Below, in pieces: positions 25,061 through 37,404 of a stretch of 64,000 nucleotides of DNA. Source of the DNA: Gorsachius magnificus (lineage: Eukaryota > Chordata > Aves > Pelecaniformes > Ardeidae). The translations under genes and the position numbers were made by a program. Location of the stretch: assembly GCA_034008185.1 (NCBI GenBank), contig CM067084.1:69288612-69352611 (forward strand), read 5' to 3'. Below the pieces are notes generated by a model. That model searched no databases. It saw only the letters and a list, made by a program, of their open reading frames with translations, and had not been told where the DNA came from. How positions within the stretch are numbered: the stretch's first letter is position 1; every line of letters begins with the position of its first letter.

Positions 25061-26892
25061 GAAGGATTTACCGCTTTAATTTTTCATGTTACACCCGACC
25101 GTAGCACACAAGAATCAGACACGGAGTTGTCAGATTAACTCAACCGCTAGCACTCGCCATCCGTGCCAGACGGCCGTAAACCCTGATACAATTTAAAACC
25201 TCATTATTTTGTTAGAATGGAACAGAATAGCGGCTTGAGACTCCCGGGCCAAGGCTTTGCTTGCAGGTTTCAAACCAGACTGCCTCCGCCGTGCTGCCCA
25301 ACATTGGCTTTGAACGCGCTTTTACTAAAACGCTGTTTGCCGCTAAATTTCTGTTGGTCCAGATTCAGTGACTGACCCAGTGAATGCAGCAGAAATGTAT
25401 TTCTGTGAGCTAAATGCTAAGACCTCAGGGAGTGGGAAGGGTCACAGTAATTAGCTCCATGTTATGTTAATGGCTAACGCAGTATTTGTGCGAATAAGCC
25501 CAGTAGCAAGGAGAAAATAAGCAGTTTTACCATTCTGTTTGGGTCTTTGTGTTATTGCTGCTGGGGTGCTAGGTCTAAGCTTAGTTTAATAAGACAAGAT
25601 GGGTATGGGGAAATAGCTAGATTTGAAAGAAGAACCACAAATACAAGAAACATGCATCAGTCTTGAAACACGCTCAAAGAAGTAGGTTCATCAGAAAGAC
25701 AGCTCTGGGCTGCAACACAGCAACAGAAATTTGATAAGGCGACGCTTCAGTCTTGCGGATAAAACCATAACACTATTGATGGCCAAACCAAATGCTCAAA
25801 ATCCAAATTTGTAGTGGAGCACACAGTTTAAGAGAAAAGGCAATTAGTCAGAACCACCTTTTGAGACCAAAAGGGAACATGCGTTGCTGGACAGTGTGAA
25901 GCAACATTTAAACAAATCTCTTTCCAAAGGGAGGCATTTCAAACAGGAGCGAAAGGAATTCTTGTAGCCAGAATAACCCTGAAAGTTTCTCCTCTACAGA
26001 GAAAATGCAGCTTTTGATTTTAAAATCAATAAGAGCTGAATGTCCCAGCTGGCGTTAATTACTTCATATAGTTTATTTGTTCCATTTTCCAAGACAATTT
26101 GAGGTATAAATGTTTGATATATCTGCTCTTAAAAAATGTCACCACACTTATTAGTGGCTATGTTCCAAGTCTGGATTAATGAAACCATAGTAAGCAGCTT
26201 GCTATGCTTTAGCTGCCATCTAACTCTTCTTTATAGGAATAGGATTTTGGGGCCTTAGCTCTGGCCCTGGTCAGGGAGATAGGAAATTGGAGCTCTTAAA
26301 TAATATATGCAAGGCCCTGTATTAGCGTTGTGTCTTGTGGAAGGATGCAGTGTTGTGTTCTGAAGGCGGGATGTTCTGTGTAAGATTTGCGTACAATGGG
26401 CTGGTGCATAGGGTTGTCACGTGCAAATTGTTCTCTTACCTTATTAAATAATTTTTGCTTGAAAGTACTTAAAAATAAAGAAGAAAGTGAAATTTATAAC
26501 TTAGCTAGCATTTTGTTTCTCAGCATTTTTCATTAACACAAGTGTTTTGAGCTTTTTTAAATTAACATCAATTGAGCTTCATTTAAAAGTGAGGTTAGCT
26601 GATTGTCTTCTTGTCTGCACAAATCCAATAAGATTAGCTTCCTGCCAGACGTGGCTCTATAACCTGCTGTTGCCTTCAGCAGCCTTCACTTCATGAACCC
26701 CAGAGCAGCCTTTTGAGAGCGTGCGCTTTGATAGCCACTAATGTCTGGAAGCTGAGGGACCCGGTGCGCTGTCTGCACTGCTCAGATGTACAGTAAAGAT
26801 GTTCCCATCCCCAAACAACTAATGCTGTTAGTGGCCATGGAATATCCAAGAGACTGGAATACTGAGTGAAAGTAAAGATTTAAACTCTGACC

Positions 26893-26912
26893 TGTTTGTT
26901 TGTTTGTTTGTT
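26893..26912 (+). repeat. (TGTT)n microsatellite
   Basis: Five TGTT units in a row. Confidence 0.9.
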
Positions 26913-27810
26913 CATTTACATCAGTGTTTTATCTTACTGGAAGGAAAAAACTGGGTCCTGCAAGGCTTGCCCAAGTGCACACAAGAATTCTGTGGGTCAG
27001 CCAGAAATTAATCCAGACATCTCCTGGTAACCGTGGTGTCCCTGATGATGTGGGAGGCTTCTGAAAAACACACATGGAGTGCGCAGTTGTGAAATACAGA
27101 AGACGTCGACAGAGGAAAACAACCCCAGGCGGTGGCTGGTATATTATCACTGCTTGTTTGGCGATGGCGTTACCGGGTTTCTAACTCTGCTCTCAGTGAT
27201 TAGTAAAGCAGATTGAAATACTGAATCTGAAAAGTGCTATGTGAGACATCAGCAAGAAAATATTGGGCTCTGTTCTGAATCCCTCAAAATCAATGCAAAC
27301 TCTTCATTCAGTTGAGAGGGAATAGAACTGAGGCTCAGAAGTAACGCCTTAAAAATGCATTAAAAACCTTTTGGTAACTTTACAGCCATGCACTTTAGAA
27401 TTAGAGGCGCTTTGACATTATTGTGTTCATTCTGAAGTAACTATATTAAGTAGAAAGCAAAATAAAATTTCCAGGACAGGCTATAATTGCAAAGTTAATC
27501 CATTTTTATTATTGATATACTCATCTTAAAGAGCTTTAAGTCTGCAGCCTAGCAGAAGAATATCAGAATCCTTGCTCTGAATTTGCCCTAACTTTTAAAT
27601 CATAGTAAAAATCCCTTGTAAACAGTGGTGGTCCTCCTGCTCAGTTACAACTTAAAGTGTGAGAAGTTTTTAAAACTTCAACTCTGAATAATTGTAACGC
27701 TTTAAGCTCTTATATTCTATTGTGAAAAAAAACCCCTATAGCACTTTCGAAACTGATTTACACACAGGGGACCAGATTATCTGCTGCTGTAAATGTAAAA
27801 GGATTGCATT

Positions 27811-27893
27811 GATTATTTTCTATTATTGCTGTTGCTATTGTTGTTGTTATCATTGTTATTATTGTTGATGTTAATATTATCGATATTATTATT
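27811..27893 (+). repeat. Imperfect TTG/TTA trinucleotide array
   Basis: An 80-base pyrimidine-biased stretch made of interspersed TTG and TTA triplets with point interruptions, consistent with a decayed trinucleotide microsatellite. Confidence 0.75.
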
Positions 27894-30800
27894 TAGAAAT
27901 CAGAAATACACATCTAAGGACAGATTTTTTTATTTTTTTTCACACAGTATGTTTTTTTCCCATTGAAATGCAGCCATCTGCAGGCAACTATATAATAGTG
28001 CGTAGCAACACTGCAACAGTTATGTACAATATATGGCCATATTTGAAACTTCTCACTGCTCGGCACTGATTACTATTAACATTAATACTGCCCAGGACAG
28101 GAACAGAAAAATGAACTACTCTTAGGGGGAACTTCACATAGACTGACTGTAATTACCCACTTTACAGAATTTGGATGTGATCTTTTATGGGAATGATTTT
28201 TCTGGGAAAGTTGGATTCAAGACATACATTTCAGAAAGCCTGGGAGATTCAGAGTCATTGAAATGGAATGAGGTTTATTCTTCTAAGCTATTGCAGCATT
28301 GTGAAACTTGCAGTGGATTTTCACTTAAAATACTTATGTTTTCACATGCATTTACAATTTTTTAAAAATCATATTTATTCAGATTCAGGATCACTGGGAA
28401 GAGCTGACCTGATTTTCTGTAGTAGTTGAGATGCATTTTGCTCAGAGCGCTGGCCTGCGAAGTATCTGTGTATGGGACGCCCGGGCTCCCTCTCCGCACC
28501 GTGGGTGAATCTCTGCCAAAGCTACCTTGGCCCCAGAGGAGAGGTGCTACTCACATACCCCTGGAGAATCGGTCTTGCTGTGCAGTCATGTAGAAAATTG
28601 ATAGTGGCATTAACATGCACAAAAGCCCCATCACCTACCCTGCTGTTGAATTTCAAAACAGAATTTGTATCTGCTGAACCAAAAGGAAAACTGGTGCTGG
28701 TGTCTGCAGTTCATAAGGTGGTACTGTAACCGGAGGGGGACACCGTTCAGTCTGGCCAAGGGCAGAAACTGCCTACACCTGCCTGCAGCCTCCTGCGCAC
28801 TGAAGACGTTCTTTCAGTAACACATATTTTGTCAGAATCAAATCTTTTACAAATGGTAGAAACACCGATATGACAGGTTGCGGTATATCTTCTCGGAGAT
28901 GTTCTTCCCTCCCTCTCACCCTGTTGACGGGTTGTGCCATAGGTGGGTGTGGGTAGAATATCCAGAAATAGCATGTGTTACGAACATGTGCTTCTAATAG
29001 GGAATACTTACCATGCACGGTTATCAACAGCAGCCAAAGGAATCAGACTGCAATTAAGAGTCGAAATATGTTCGCTTCCAAATGTAGTTTTAACAATCAC
29101 AAGTTACGTTTCTGTATTGCACTGAGTACAATATTCCTTTCTTTTGTGTGTGGGCAGGTGGCTGTGTGGATATGCATGCACTTTTAATATTTTCTTGCAC
29201 CTGTTTTTGAGAAGTCGCTTTTTCCTTAATAGATGGGGAAGAGTCTTCTGGGAATATACACCCTAAAATTAGGATTTATTATAGGCTTTATGTACAGCTG
29301 ACTTTGTTAAAAGCTGCCTTGCTGTGTAGTCACATACCAAATTAAAAATGACACTATAAACAGATTAAGGTAATGACTATGCTGAGGAATATGGGACTAA
29401 AGCATTCAACTCACGTTAAAACAAAGGGGAAAAATGAAGATTTACAATATATTAACCCACATTTGGTCAAAAATGCTGCTATAGAAGTAAGCACTAGCGC
29501 TTTGGATGGCAATGGATTTCTAGTGCTACCTACATAGCTCTCTTTAATGCATATGTTGAGATGATTAGTTGTAATAAAGAGAGGCTGGGGATTAAAAGGG
29601 TAAAAATAACAGCCATTATACTTCTTAGAAGGAATTCTCTGAGGATGTGTGCCTGTGGTTCACTCACGCTTGCTTTGGTACATAATGCACTGAGCTATTC
29701 AGAGGTTTGTTGGAAAAAGGCTGCTAAACATGGCTGTTAAAAACATGCAATTTTGGTGAACCTTTTTTTATCTTCAAGATTCTTATTCTTTCTTTTTAAG
29801 GATGAGTTGTTTAATGGCCACCTCAACTTTCTAAAGACAAGATCTTATTATAATATTGTATATTGTATATATTGATAATATTATATATGTTTGGCAACTC
29901 TGAGTTGTAGCATTCCGGTAATAGAAAAAATAAAAGAAAATATGCTTTATTAATTATCCGATTAATATCAGAATTTAATCATATTGAAGATTTTAGTACT
30001 TCTACAGCAGTTTATGTGGTTACAAAGTAGATGTGCTTTTCCTGCATCTATGTACTCAAAACTGCGGGCAGTCAGGATATGATACAAGGTTATGCACCAT
30101 TTCAAAGCACAGCAGCTAGCTGGAAATGTTCATTAAGAAATACTACAGCTTCTGTTATGCACACTGATGTAAATCTTCAATCACTATACAAAATCCAGAA
30201 ATATTTTACTGCTGTTGCACAGAAAACTGCAAGGTCTTTGCTTTGGGGCATATTGAGGGATTCCCTTGGTTGTATCTTTCTTATAGGTTGCTGTCATGAG
30301 GCTAATCTTTGTGAAGAAAGAAAGGGTGATAAGGAAATTAATAGATAGCCTGATAAATTCCTTCTCTTTTCCCTTTTAAAAGAGGAGAGGACCCAAGTAT
30401 TTCTATATCTTTAGAAACTGGGGTGTAATTGAGCACAGGAGATCTGCAAGGTCTGCTGTTTCTCACTAGAAAGCAGCTCTCTCTAAAGATAGGGTAGGAC
30501 TTTGAGTCTTGAATGTTGTCTTTTCTTTAGAGGTAGAAATTGGATAGGACCAACCGCTACCCAAAGGAGAAGATACTGGAATCAGTGAGTTATACCCTGT
30601 GGAAGATGAAGCAGGCCCTTCATTACTCATCCCAGTGATGCACTAGCATGATATGTCAGTGAAGATACTGAAATTGTTCCTGTATTATCCTATTCTTTTA
30701 AATGCTCAAAGGCAAAATAACTGAAGTTTTTCCTAGCTGTCTGTAGATTTCTTGGTGGTGCAGAATTTGGATTGTTTTGTACTTAATAAAAGCATATTTA

Positions 30801-30965
30801 ATCTCTGTTAAGTGACAGGTTAATGTGCAACAGAGGAAAATGAAAATGTTTCTCAAGTTTAAAAATTATTTGTATCTGATATAATTAATCTTATGGTAAG
30901 AACAAAAAAATTTTATTAATAGTCCCTATAGTTCTGCTCTCCTTTTACCACTTTAAAGGCAATTT

Positions 30966-30970
30966 CACCT
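30966..30970 (+). repeat. Target-site duplication, left copy (CACCT)
   Basis: Direct repeat of five bases immediately before the LTR; the partner is at 31529-31533. Agreement is perfect, implying a clean insertion and little decay at the junctions. Confidence 0.85.
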
Positions 30971-31528
30971 TGTCCTGGTTTCAACTGGGATAGAGTTGAT
31001 TTTCTTCCTGGTAGCTGCCGTAGCGCTGTGTTTTGAATTTGGTATGAGAATAATATTGGTAACACACTGATGGTTTAGTTGTTGCTGAGCAGTGCTTACA
31101 CCAGTCAAGGACTTTTCAGCTTCCCATGCCCTGCCAGTGAGAAGCTGGGAGGGGGCACAGCCAGGACAGCTGACCCCAACTGGCCCAAGGGCTGTTCCAT
31201 ACCATACGACATCATGCCCAGTATAGAAACTGGGGGGAGTTGGCTGGGGGGCAGCAATCGCTGCTTGGGGATGGGATGGGCATCAGTCAGTGTGTGGTGA
31301 GCAACTGCATTGTGCATCACTTGTTTTGTATATTCTTTTATTATTAATTATTATTTTCCCTTCCTTTTCTGTCCTATTAAACTGTCTTGACCTCAAACCA
31401 CAAATTTCACCTTTTTTTTTCTGATTCCCCCTTTTTTTTTTCTGATTCCCCCCCCATCCCGCTGGGGAGGAGGACAGTGAGCAAATGGCTGTGTGGTGTT
31501 CAGCTGCCTGCTGGGTTAGACCACAACA
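30971..31528 (+). mobile_element. Solo LTR of an avian ERVL-type endogenous retrovirus
   Basis: A 558-bp element starting TGTCCTGGTTTCAACTGGGA and ending ACCACAACA, with the TG...CA termini of retroviral LTRs. It is flanked by the perfect 5-bp direct repeat CACCT at 30966-30970 and 31529-31533, a target-site duplication; 5 bp fits ERVL-class elements. The overall sequence matches an LTR family widespread in bird genomes that I recognise by its opening and its CATCACTTGTTTTGTATATTC segment. A TATA-like TATAGAAA lies near 31218-31226, and an ATTAAA polyadenylation signal at 31376-31381. Near 31411-31450 a 20-bp T-run/CTGATTCCCC unit is duplicated. No internal viral genes are present, so the provirus was lost by LTR-LTR recombination. 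Confidence 0.93.
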
Positions 31529-31533
31529 CACCT
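31529..31533 (+). repeat. Target-site duplication, right copy (CACCT)
   Basis: Direct repeat of five bases immediately after the LTR; the partner is at 30966-30970. Confidence 0.85.
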
Positions 31534-31928
31534 ACATTCAGTAAAACAGGCTACAATAAGCAGAAAGTTTAGACAGGGCTAAAGACATCACCTCTGTCTT
31601 TTCAATGTTTGTCCTTAGGAAAAGGTACAAAATCAATTAATATCTTAAAGTACACTGCCCAGAGTTCAGTAACAACTTGAGTAATTAAGACCTTGTAAAC
31701 ATAGACTTCTGTCCAAATAACATGGGATGGTTTTATATTTTATAGAAGGCTTCAGAAAAATGCCTTCCAGAACTCAGATATTTGACAGCTATCCCAGTAG
31801 TTTGCTGTCCCAGGCACTTCAAGATATGGTATTAGCAGCACAGCCAGAATTGAGGAAAATAAGACTGATCAAAAGGTATGTATTTGATATGAAAAAACAA
31901 GAATGGATACAGTGTATGCAACTGAATA

Positions 31929-32036
31929 ACATAGAACAGAACAGAAGAATAGAATAGAATAGAATAAAATAGAATAGAATAGAATAGGATTCATTAAGTT
32001 GGAAGGGACCTACAAGGATCATCTAGTCCAACTGCA
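31929..32036 (-). mobile_element. Very short CR1 3' end with an expanded pentamer tail, minus strand
   Basis: Positions 31988-32036 read GTTGGAAGGGACCTACAAGGATCATCTAGTCCAACTGC in pieces typical of an inverted CR1 3' UTR. Instead of the usual octamer tail, 31942-31987 is an array of AGAAT pentamers with one AAAAT variant, which in CR1 sense reads ATTCT. The tail probably began as ATTCTATG and expanded as a pentamer microsatellite. Assignment to CR1 rests on the roughly 50 bases of body and could be confused with other elements that share this end. Confidence 0.65.
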
Positions 32037-32712
32037 ATATATGCTGGTGTAGATTGCCACTATCATTTTACAGTGGAGGGGGGAAATCACATTGCAAATA
32101 AAGAATATGAAACAACGTGGGTGTATATCAAACAAAATTTAATTAAACCATGTAATTGCACCCAGTTAAAGAGCAATAGTATGAAAATACTGTGGTGAGG
32201 GCTCCCATAAGATGATGTTATACATCTAACAGTTTGAAAAAGGTCCCGTCAACTGTTGTCTAGCCATAGTAACGTAGTGGGATCAAACAGATCAAGCGGG
32301 AACAGGATAGTAGAAACTATATGTACATTAGGCTATGAGAAGATGCAAACAGTATATAATTGAGGAAAGGGTAGTCAGTGATAGAGGGCGATTGAACTGC
32401 CGAGATCCCGAAGCTAGCGCTGTTTGTGAGCTGGCTGGTTCACAGCCTGCTGGGCTAATGGCTGTGCTGCTTCGGGAGGTGGCTCAGTCAGTCTCCCCCC
32501 GGGCACCCGAGGGCTGGCTTTAGCCCCAGTACTTTGTAACACGGGGTTTGCCCTCTGTGCCTCTTCCTTTGGTTATGTTTCATGATTTGCTTCAAAAAGA
32601 GAGGGCTGCTGAGATGACGAATTTATGCTGCAGATATTGTATGCAAATTGATTCACTCTCTATACAGACTTTCCAATTTCCCAAAGCCCATCTAAGGAGA
32701 TTGCAGGAAAAA

Positions 32713-32736
32713 AAACAAACAAACAAACAAGCAAAC
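32713..32736 (+). repeat. (AAAC)n microsatellite
   Basis: About six AAAC units with one AAGC interruption. Confidence 0.9.
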
Positions 32737-35702
32737 AGAACACAGAGCTCAGTGTACAAAAATGGTTTAATCTGGTAAAGCCAGGTAAATCTGGCAAAGC
32801 ACCCAGAAGGTGCTCGGAATTTCTGCATCATTTCCCTGGCTTATTCTTTTTTTATTTAAGTTGCTTGTGCAACTGCATTTGGAATTTAGCCTGGCTATCC
32901 CCTACAGACGCCCCTCTTGCTCAAATGGAATGAGGTGGGCACAGCGCATAAAAAACACTTTCTGGTGCCAGTTGTGAGACAGTGTAATGCCAAGTATTTC
33001 CCTGCTTCAGAAAAGAAATGGTCTCTGGCCTAAAGGGAAAATGAAATGAAACCTCCAAATGAATTTCCAGTTCTTTGCATACCTATCAAAGGGTATGACA
33101 GTATTGAATTATTTAGGTAACTTGCCCTGTTAAAATGTATTCTTATTGCAAGTGGCTTGGGCCTGAACCATAAAAAATCTTTGCATTCTAAAGACTTTGA
33201 GAATGCCCCAGAGGAAGGATTAGGTGAGTTAAAAATTTGTAGCCTAGAAAATTTTGTGAACCTCAAATTGCATTTTAATGAAATAATCTTTTAGTCTTGA
33301 CATATAACTTTAAAAAAAAAAAAATTTAAATTGCTACACCTTCCCTGCCCCCTCTCAGTCCAAGCCAAAGAAGCTCAGGGTGAGATTAAGGTAACTAAGG
33401 GTAATCTAAACTAAGAATTAAATTGGTCCTTTTTTTATCCAGTGCCCCAATAGTTTCTTGAAGATTTGTTTCTTCTTCCCACTCTGCTATTGATAATTGT
33501 ATCTTAAACCCAGATGTCACCCTGAACATGTGTAAACAGCAGAGCTCTTATTGTATGAAGATCAATTAATGCAATCATTCACATATGTATGTCAACAAAA
33601 GTACAAAAAATAAAAGATGAACCTATTGCTGGCTTTTAAATTGCTAAGTGTGAATATTGTCAACCATTGTGTTAGCTAAGCAATGTTTTGAGCAAGCAAA
33701 GCATCAGTGCTGATCAGATATCCAAACCTGGCTCTTCCTAACAAAACAAGACTCTGGCTGATGAGTTGTCTCAGCTTTGTCCAGAAAGAAAAACCTTTTT
33801 AGGTTAATTTAGGGAGATTAACAGAAGCAGAAAATAATAAGGGAATATTCTAAATGTCATACCTTTTACAAGTGATATATCACAAAATTCAAATGGAATT
33901 GAACACTCATCAACATTCTGAAGCTTCTCAAACCTTCTTTAAAAGAAGAGCATTTCACAAAGTCAATACCCTTAGTGGTAAGCTAGGAAACTATTTACAT
34001 TTGAAGAATAAAGGAATGTTGATAAAAATCTCAGAGCTGGATGAAATTTTGATAGATTATCTGAACTATCTTGTTCTCCAAGGCATTACTCCTAATACCT
34101 GGATATTCATTATAGAAGTTTGTATCCCTTCCTCTTAAAAAAACCCTCTGATGATGGTTGTACAGATGGTCTGTTTCAGTGTTTTAATGTTTTAATATCT
34201 AATCTCAATCTCCTTTGCTGCAAATTATTACTACCTGTTCTATCACCCCCGAGCACTAAAAGCATTCTCCTTGCAGAAGATTTTGCATGTTTTGAAGTAC
34301 CTTCTTTGCTAAGGCTGAAAGACTAATTTTTCCACCTTTTTCCTAAATTCCGTCTAGGTTTTTCACCACTCACTGCTCTCTCACTCCTCTAGACTTGCCC
34401 ATGTGATTCGTCAAAGTATAGACCTGGGTTTTGAAGTGTGGCAGCTGCGGCCTTACAATCCTGAGTAGTGAAAGGATTACCTCCTGTATGCCTTACATGC
34501 CACGATGGCACTTGCCTTTATCTGAAATAGAATGACATTCTTGATTTATCATTTTTAATCTAATGTAATCCCCAATGTACTGCTACCTAGCCAGTAATTC
34601 TTCATCCTGTGTTGCCTTCTTGATCCATCCTGTTATTGACCTATTCTAGATCATAGATTAGCTGTAAAAAATGTAACATCCTGTATTTGTTCCTATTAAA
34701 TTCCATCTTGTTTTTTTTTTTTTTTAATATATTGGAATCATTGTAATATAAAATAAGCAAAAACTGTAGCAATTTTTTGAAAGTGCGGAGTCATTTTGTT
34801 CAATCTTTCCTGGATAAATTCCAGCAGAGGAGCAGATCCTGCAGTAGGACAGGGAGAGAAGTGGTAGAGGACTGGTTTTGAATCTGTTCTGGTCCTGTGT
34901 TTTTGTAATCATATAGCGATTTTTTTCAATAGTTTCCTCTGCAGTTAGCAAAGTCAGCAGGAGACTGATGGAAGACGATCCCCAGTAGTGAGCTGTGTGA
35001 CATGTTGTATTTTGGTTTAATCTATGTTGATAAATTCTAATTCCGTTGAGGAAGCTAGGTAAGCTCCTTCAATGAAAAGTACATCTGAATTCTGTATTCG
35101 ATACAGAATATAAGGGTATCTTCTGATTAATATATTGGGGAAAACCAGGGAAATGCAAACAGGGAATGGCAGATTCTGTCATATGTTGAAAATGTGCTTA
35201 GCGTTCCCTTTCTTTTTATGAAAGTCAGAATTGTATGATTTATTTGTTCACCAGGAGCAGTATTTCTAGGAAGTGTATCTCAGAAGTGTATCTCCTGCTC
35301 TCCCTGTGACTGATGTAAGCGCATTAAAATTGCATTTTAGCAGTGGAGAGGAATAGATGGCACATGTTAAAAGCCAAATAGCTGATATTACCTTGATGGG
35401 GTTTTGTAAGCATTTGCTTAAATATACATGGACCTAAGATAAAGTATATTAGAATACAAATGTAAGACGTCCAATATTAGGAGAGACCACAATTATACTT
35501 GCCTTTGCAACCTACTCCTGTCCTTTTAGGTATATTTGCTGTGGCTTTTGCCTTTATTTGCACCGTAAATTCTTTGTCTTTGGAGTTTTCATCTTACTAA
35601 GCTCTTTGTGAAGGAATCACTGTTCTGCATAGTTGTTTGGCTTTGGGTTTGGCTTTGGGTTTTTTTGCGAGGGGGTAGAGGGGGGAGGTACAAAAAACAG
35701 TC

Positions 35703-35878
35703 ATTACTGTAGCCTTTAAGGTTAAATTCTGTATTCTTAGTATGACCAATTTAAATGGGACAGATGTAAGTAAAAATGCTAACTAAAAATATTACTGTAG
35801 CCTTTAAGGTTAAATTCTGTATTCTTAGTATGACCAATTTAAATGGGACAGATGTAAGTACAAATGCTAACTAAAAAT
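35703..35878 (+). repeat. Tandem duplication of an 88-bp unit
   Basis: Two adjacent copies, 35703-35790 and 35791-35878, each beginning ATTACTGTAGCCTTTAAGG and ending AACTAAAAAT. They differ at one base (GTAAAAATGC versus GTACAAATGC), so the copies are 87/88 identical. Not microsatellite-like and not a known mobile element; most likely a recent local duplication by slippage or unequal exchange. Confidence 0.95.
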
Positions 35879-37404
35879 ATTAGGTTAATTTTTCGATGGG
35901 TTTAATATCTGACAAATTTAGAAATGATTCATAGTACCTGGAGTGCTTGTGTGCCCACCAGCTGGGATGGCCTTTTCTCTAAGTATATCACTTTACCTAA
36001 CAAACGATAGGAACTTTCTCTAGATCTTTGCCTTATTTAACCATTCGTAAGGTCCTTCAGAAAGGCAGTTAAGCAGCTCTTGCAGATAGAGAAACAGAGC
36101 TATAGAAAATGGCAAATGTGAGGCCTGAGGCAAGGCAGCACTTCAGTCCTGATACCAGTCTCTCCCAGAAATTCGGTGCCTTTTCACGTCTGAGATGCAG
36201 TTAATGTGCCTTACTGAGCTCACGGCGCTTAAGGGCAATATGGCTGCTCTGCTTTACTGTGGTAGATTCATTTTTCACTTGCACTATTCTCTATTTGTAT
36301 GTCTCAGCTATAAATCTTCACCATACATTCAAGTAACTGTCAGGGTTTCCTTCATCCTTGAGGAAGCATTTCACTCGAGATCTGTATGTCTTCTGATGAC
36401 CTCCTTCTGGTCTTAGCCGATTCCAACCCTAGTTAGAGTATGTTTGTGCTCCGTTTAGAGGTGTTACATGCAGCTCCTGGCAGATAAGAAGACAACTCTG
36501 ATCCTCTCGTTATGAAGAAAGAGACATTACTACAGAACAAAGCTGCTCAGACTGAAATTCTCAAATAACTTCCTTAAATATAGACATGGGGAACTCTGAA
36601 AAGAGGGGATAAATACTGTATCTCTAGAAACAAAGTTCCTTTACAACAGAGCTATGGGGGCTAGAAGTTAAACACAGTTGTCTTCTTTCATCCTCTGAGA
36701 GTGTTTGAGTCTGGAAAGTAAGAGGACAAGGGGGTTCTGTGTATGCACCTCTCTGAAATGGACTTGCAACAGCAATGTGAGTTACCGAGCATATGCACCT
36801 GTATTAAATGTATTTGCAGTGTCCCATCAAATAAAAAATTCCTTCATATCTGTGGAATCAGGATTTGCCAAAAGTCTTTAAAAGCATTACCTATGTAGTT
36901 GTTTCTGCTCAGCGTAGTTTCTCTGTAGCCCTTGGTGGCAATTTTCCCCTTTCAGTCTGAATTACATGTTATTTAGTGGATACTAGCTTCTAGCTTTACT
37001 AAACACTTTTGGTCATCACCATCCTGCTTTTTTTTTTTTTTTTCATCTAAGCAGGGGAATGAAACAGCGACCTATTTTGCTGGACCAACACACTGTGGTG
37101 GGGTTTTTGGTTTTGGGGTTTTTTTTCAGGTCTGTTCATAGCAAAAGACCACCTTATAGGAAAACAGTACTTTACAGAACTTTTCTTATAACATTTAAAT
37201 TATTTTTTTCCCCTTATGCAGGCTAAGATACCTAAATTGGCAGTGCATTTCATGCAATCACATGCGTTATACCTATACTGTAGATCACATCTATCGTGTA
37301 CATCAAGTAGCTGGCATCTAGACTCTGTTGCTTTCAGTAGATTCAATGAATATTCACTGGATAAATTCAGTAACTGAAAACAGAAGAGTTGAGAAACTTC
37401 CAGA

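Larger units (their letters stand above)
25061..30965. other. AT-rich DNA, no gene recognised
   Basis: Almost 6 kb with no CR1 and no convincing exon. It contains a TTTG microsatellite at 26893-26912 and an imperfect TTG/TTA array at about 27811-27893. Open stretches at 28472-28729 and 30031-30348 (plus) have neither splice context nor recognisable motifs. The plus strand appears T-rich here, the reverse of the left third of the window. Confidence 0.5.
32037..37404. other. AT-rich DNA, no gene recognised
   Basis: Contains an AAAC microsatellite (about 32713-32736), T runs near 34710-34725 and 37029-37043, and the 88-bp tandem duplication listed separately. A 13-base unit, GAAGTGTATCTCA, is repeated near 35270-35295. 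No exon could be supported. Confidence 0.5.

Noticed and set aside
24086..25138. Open frames of over 300 codons on the plus strand and 204 on the minus strand in the first CpG island
   Set aside because: They are low-complexity Pro/Arg/Gly/Ala translations of CpG-rich DNA where stop codons are rare, open in several frames at once and interrupted by G and C homopolymers.
29841..29890. AT-rich palindromic stretch
   Set aside because: Short imperfect TATAT/ATATT symmetry is expected in DNA of this composition.
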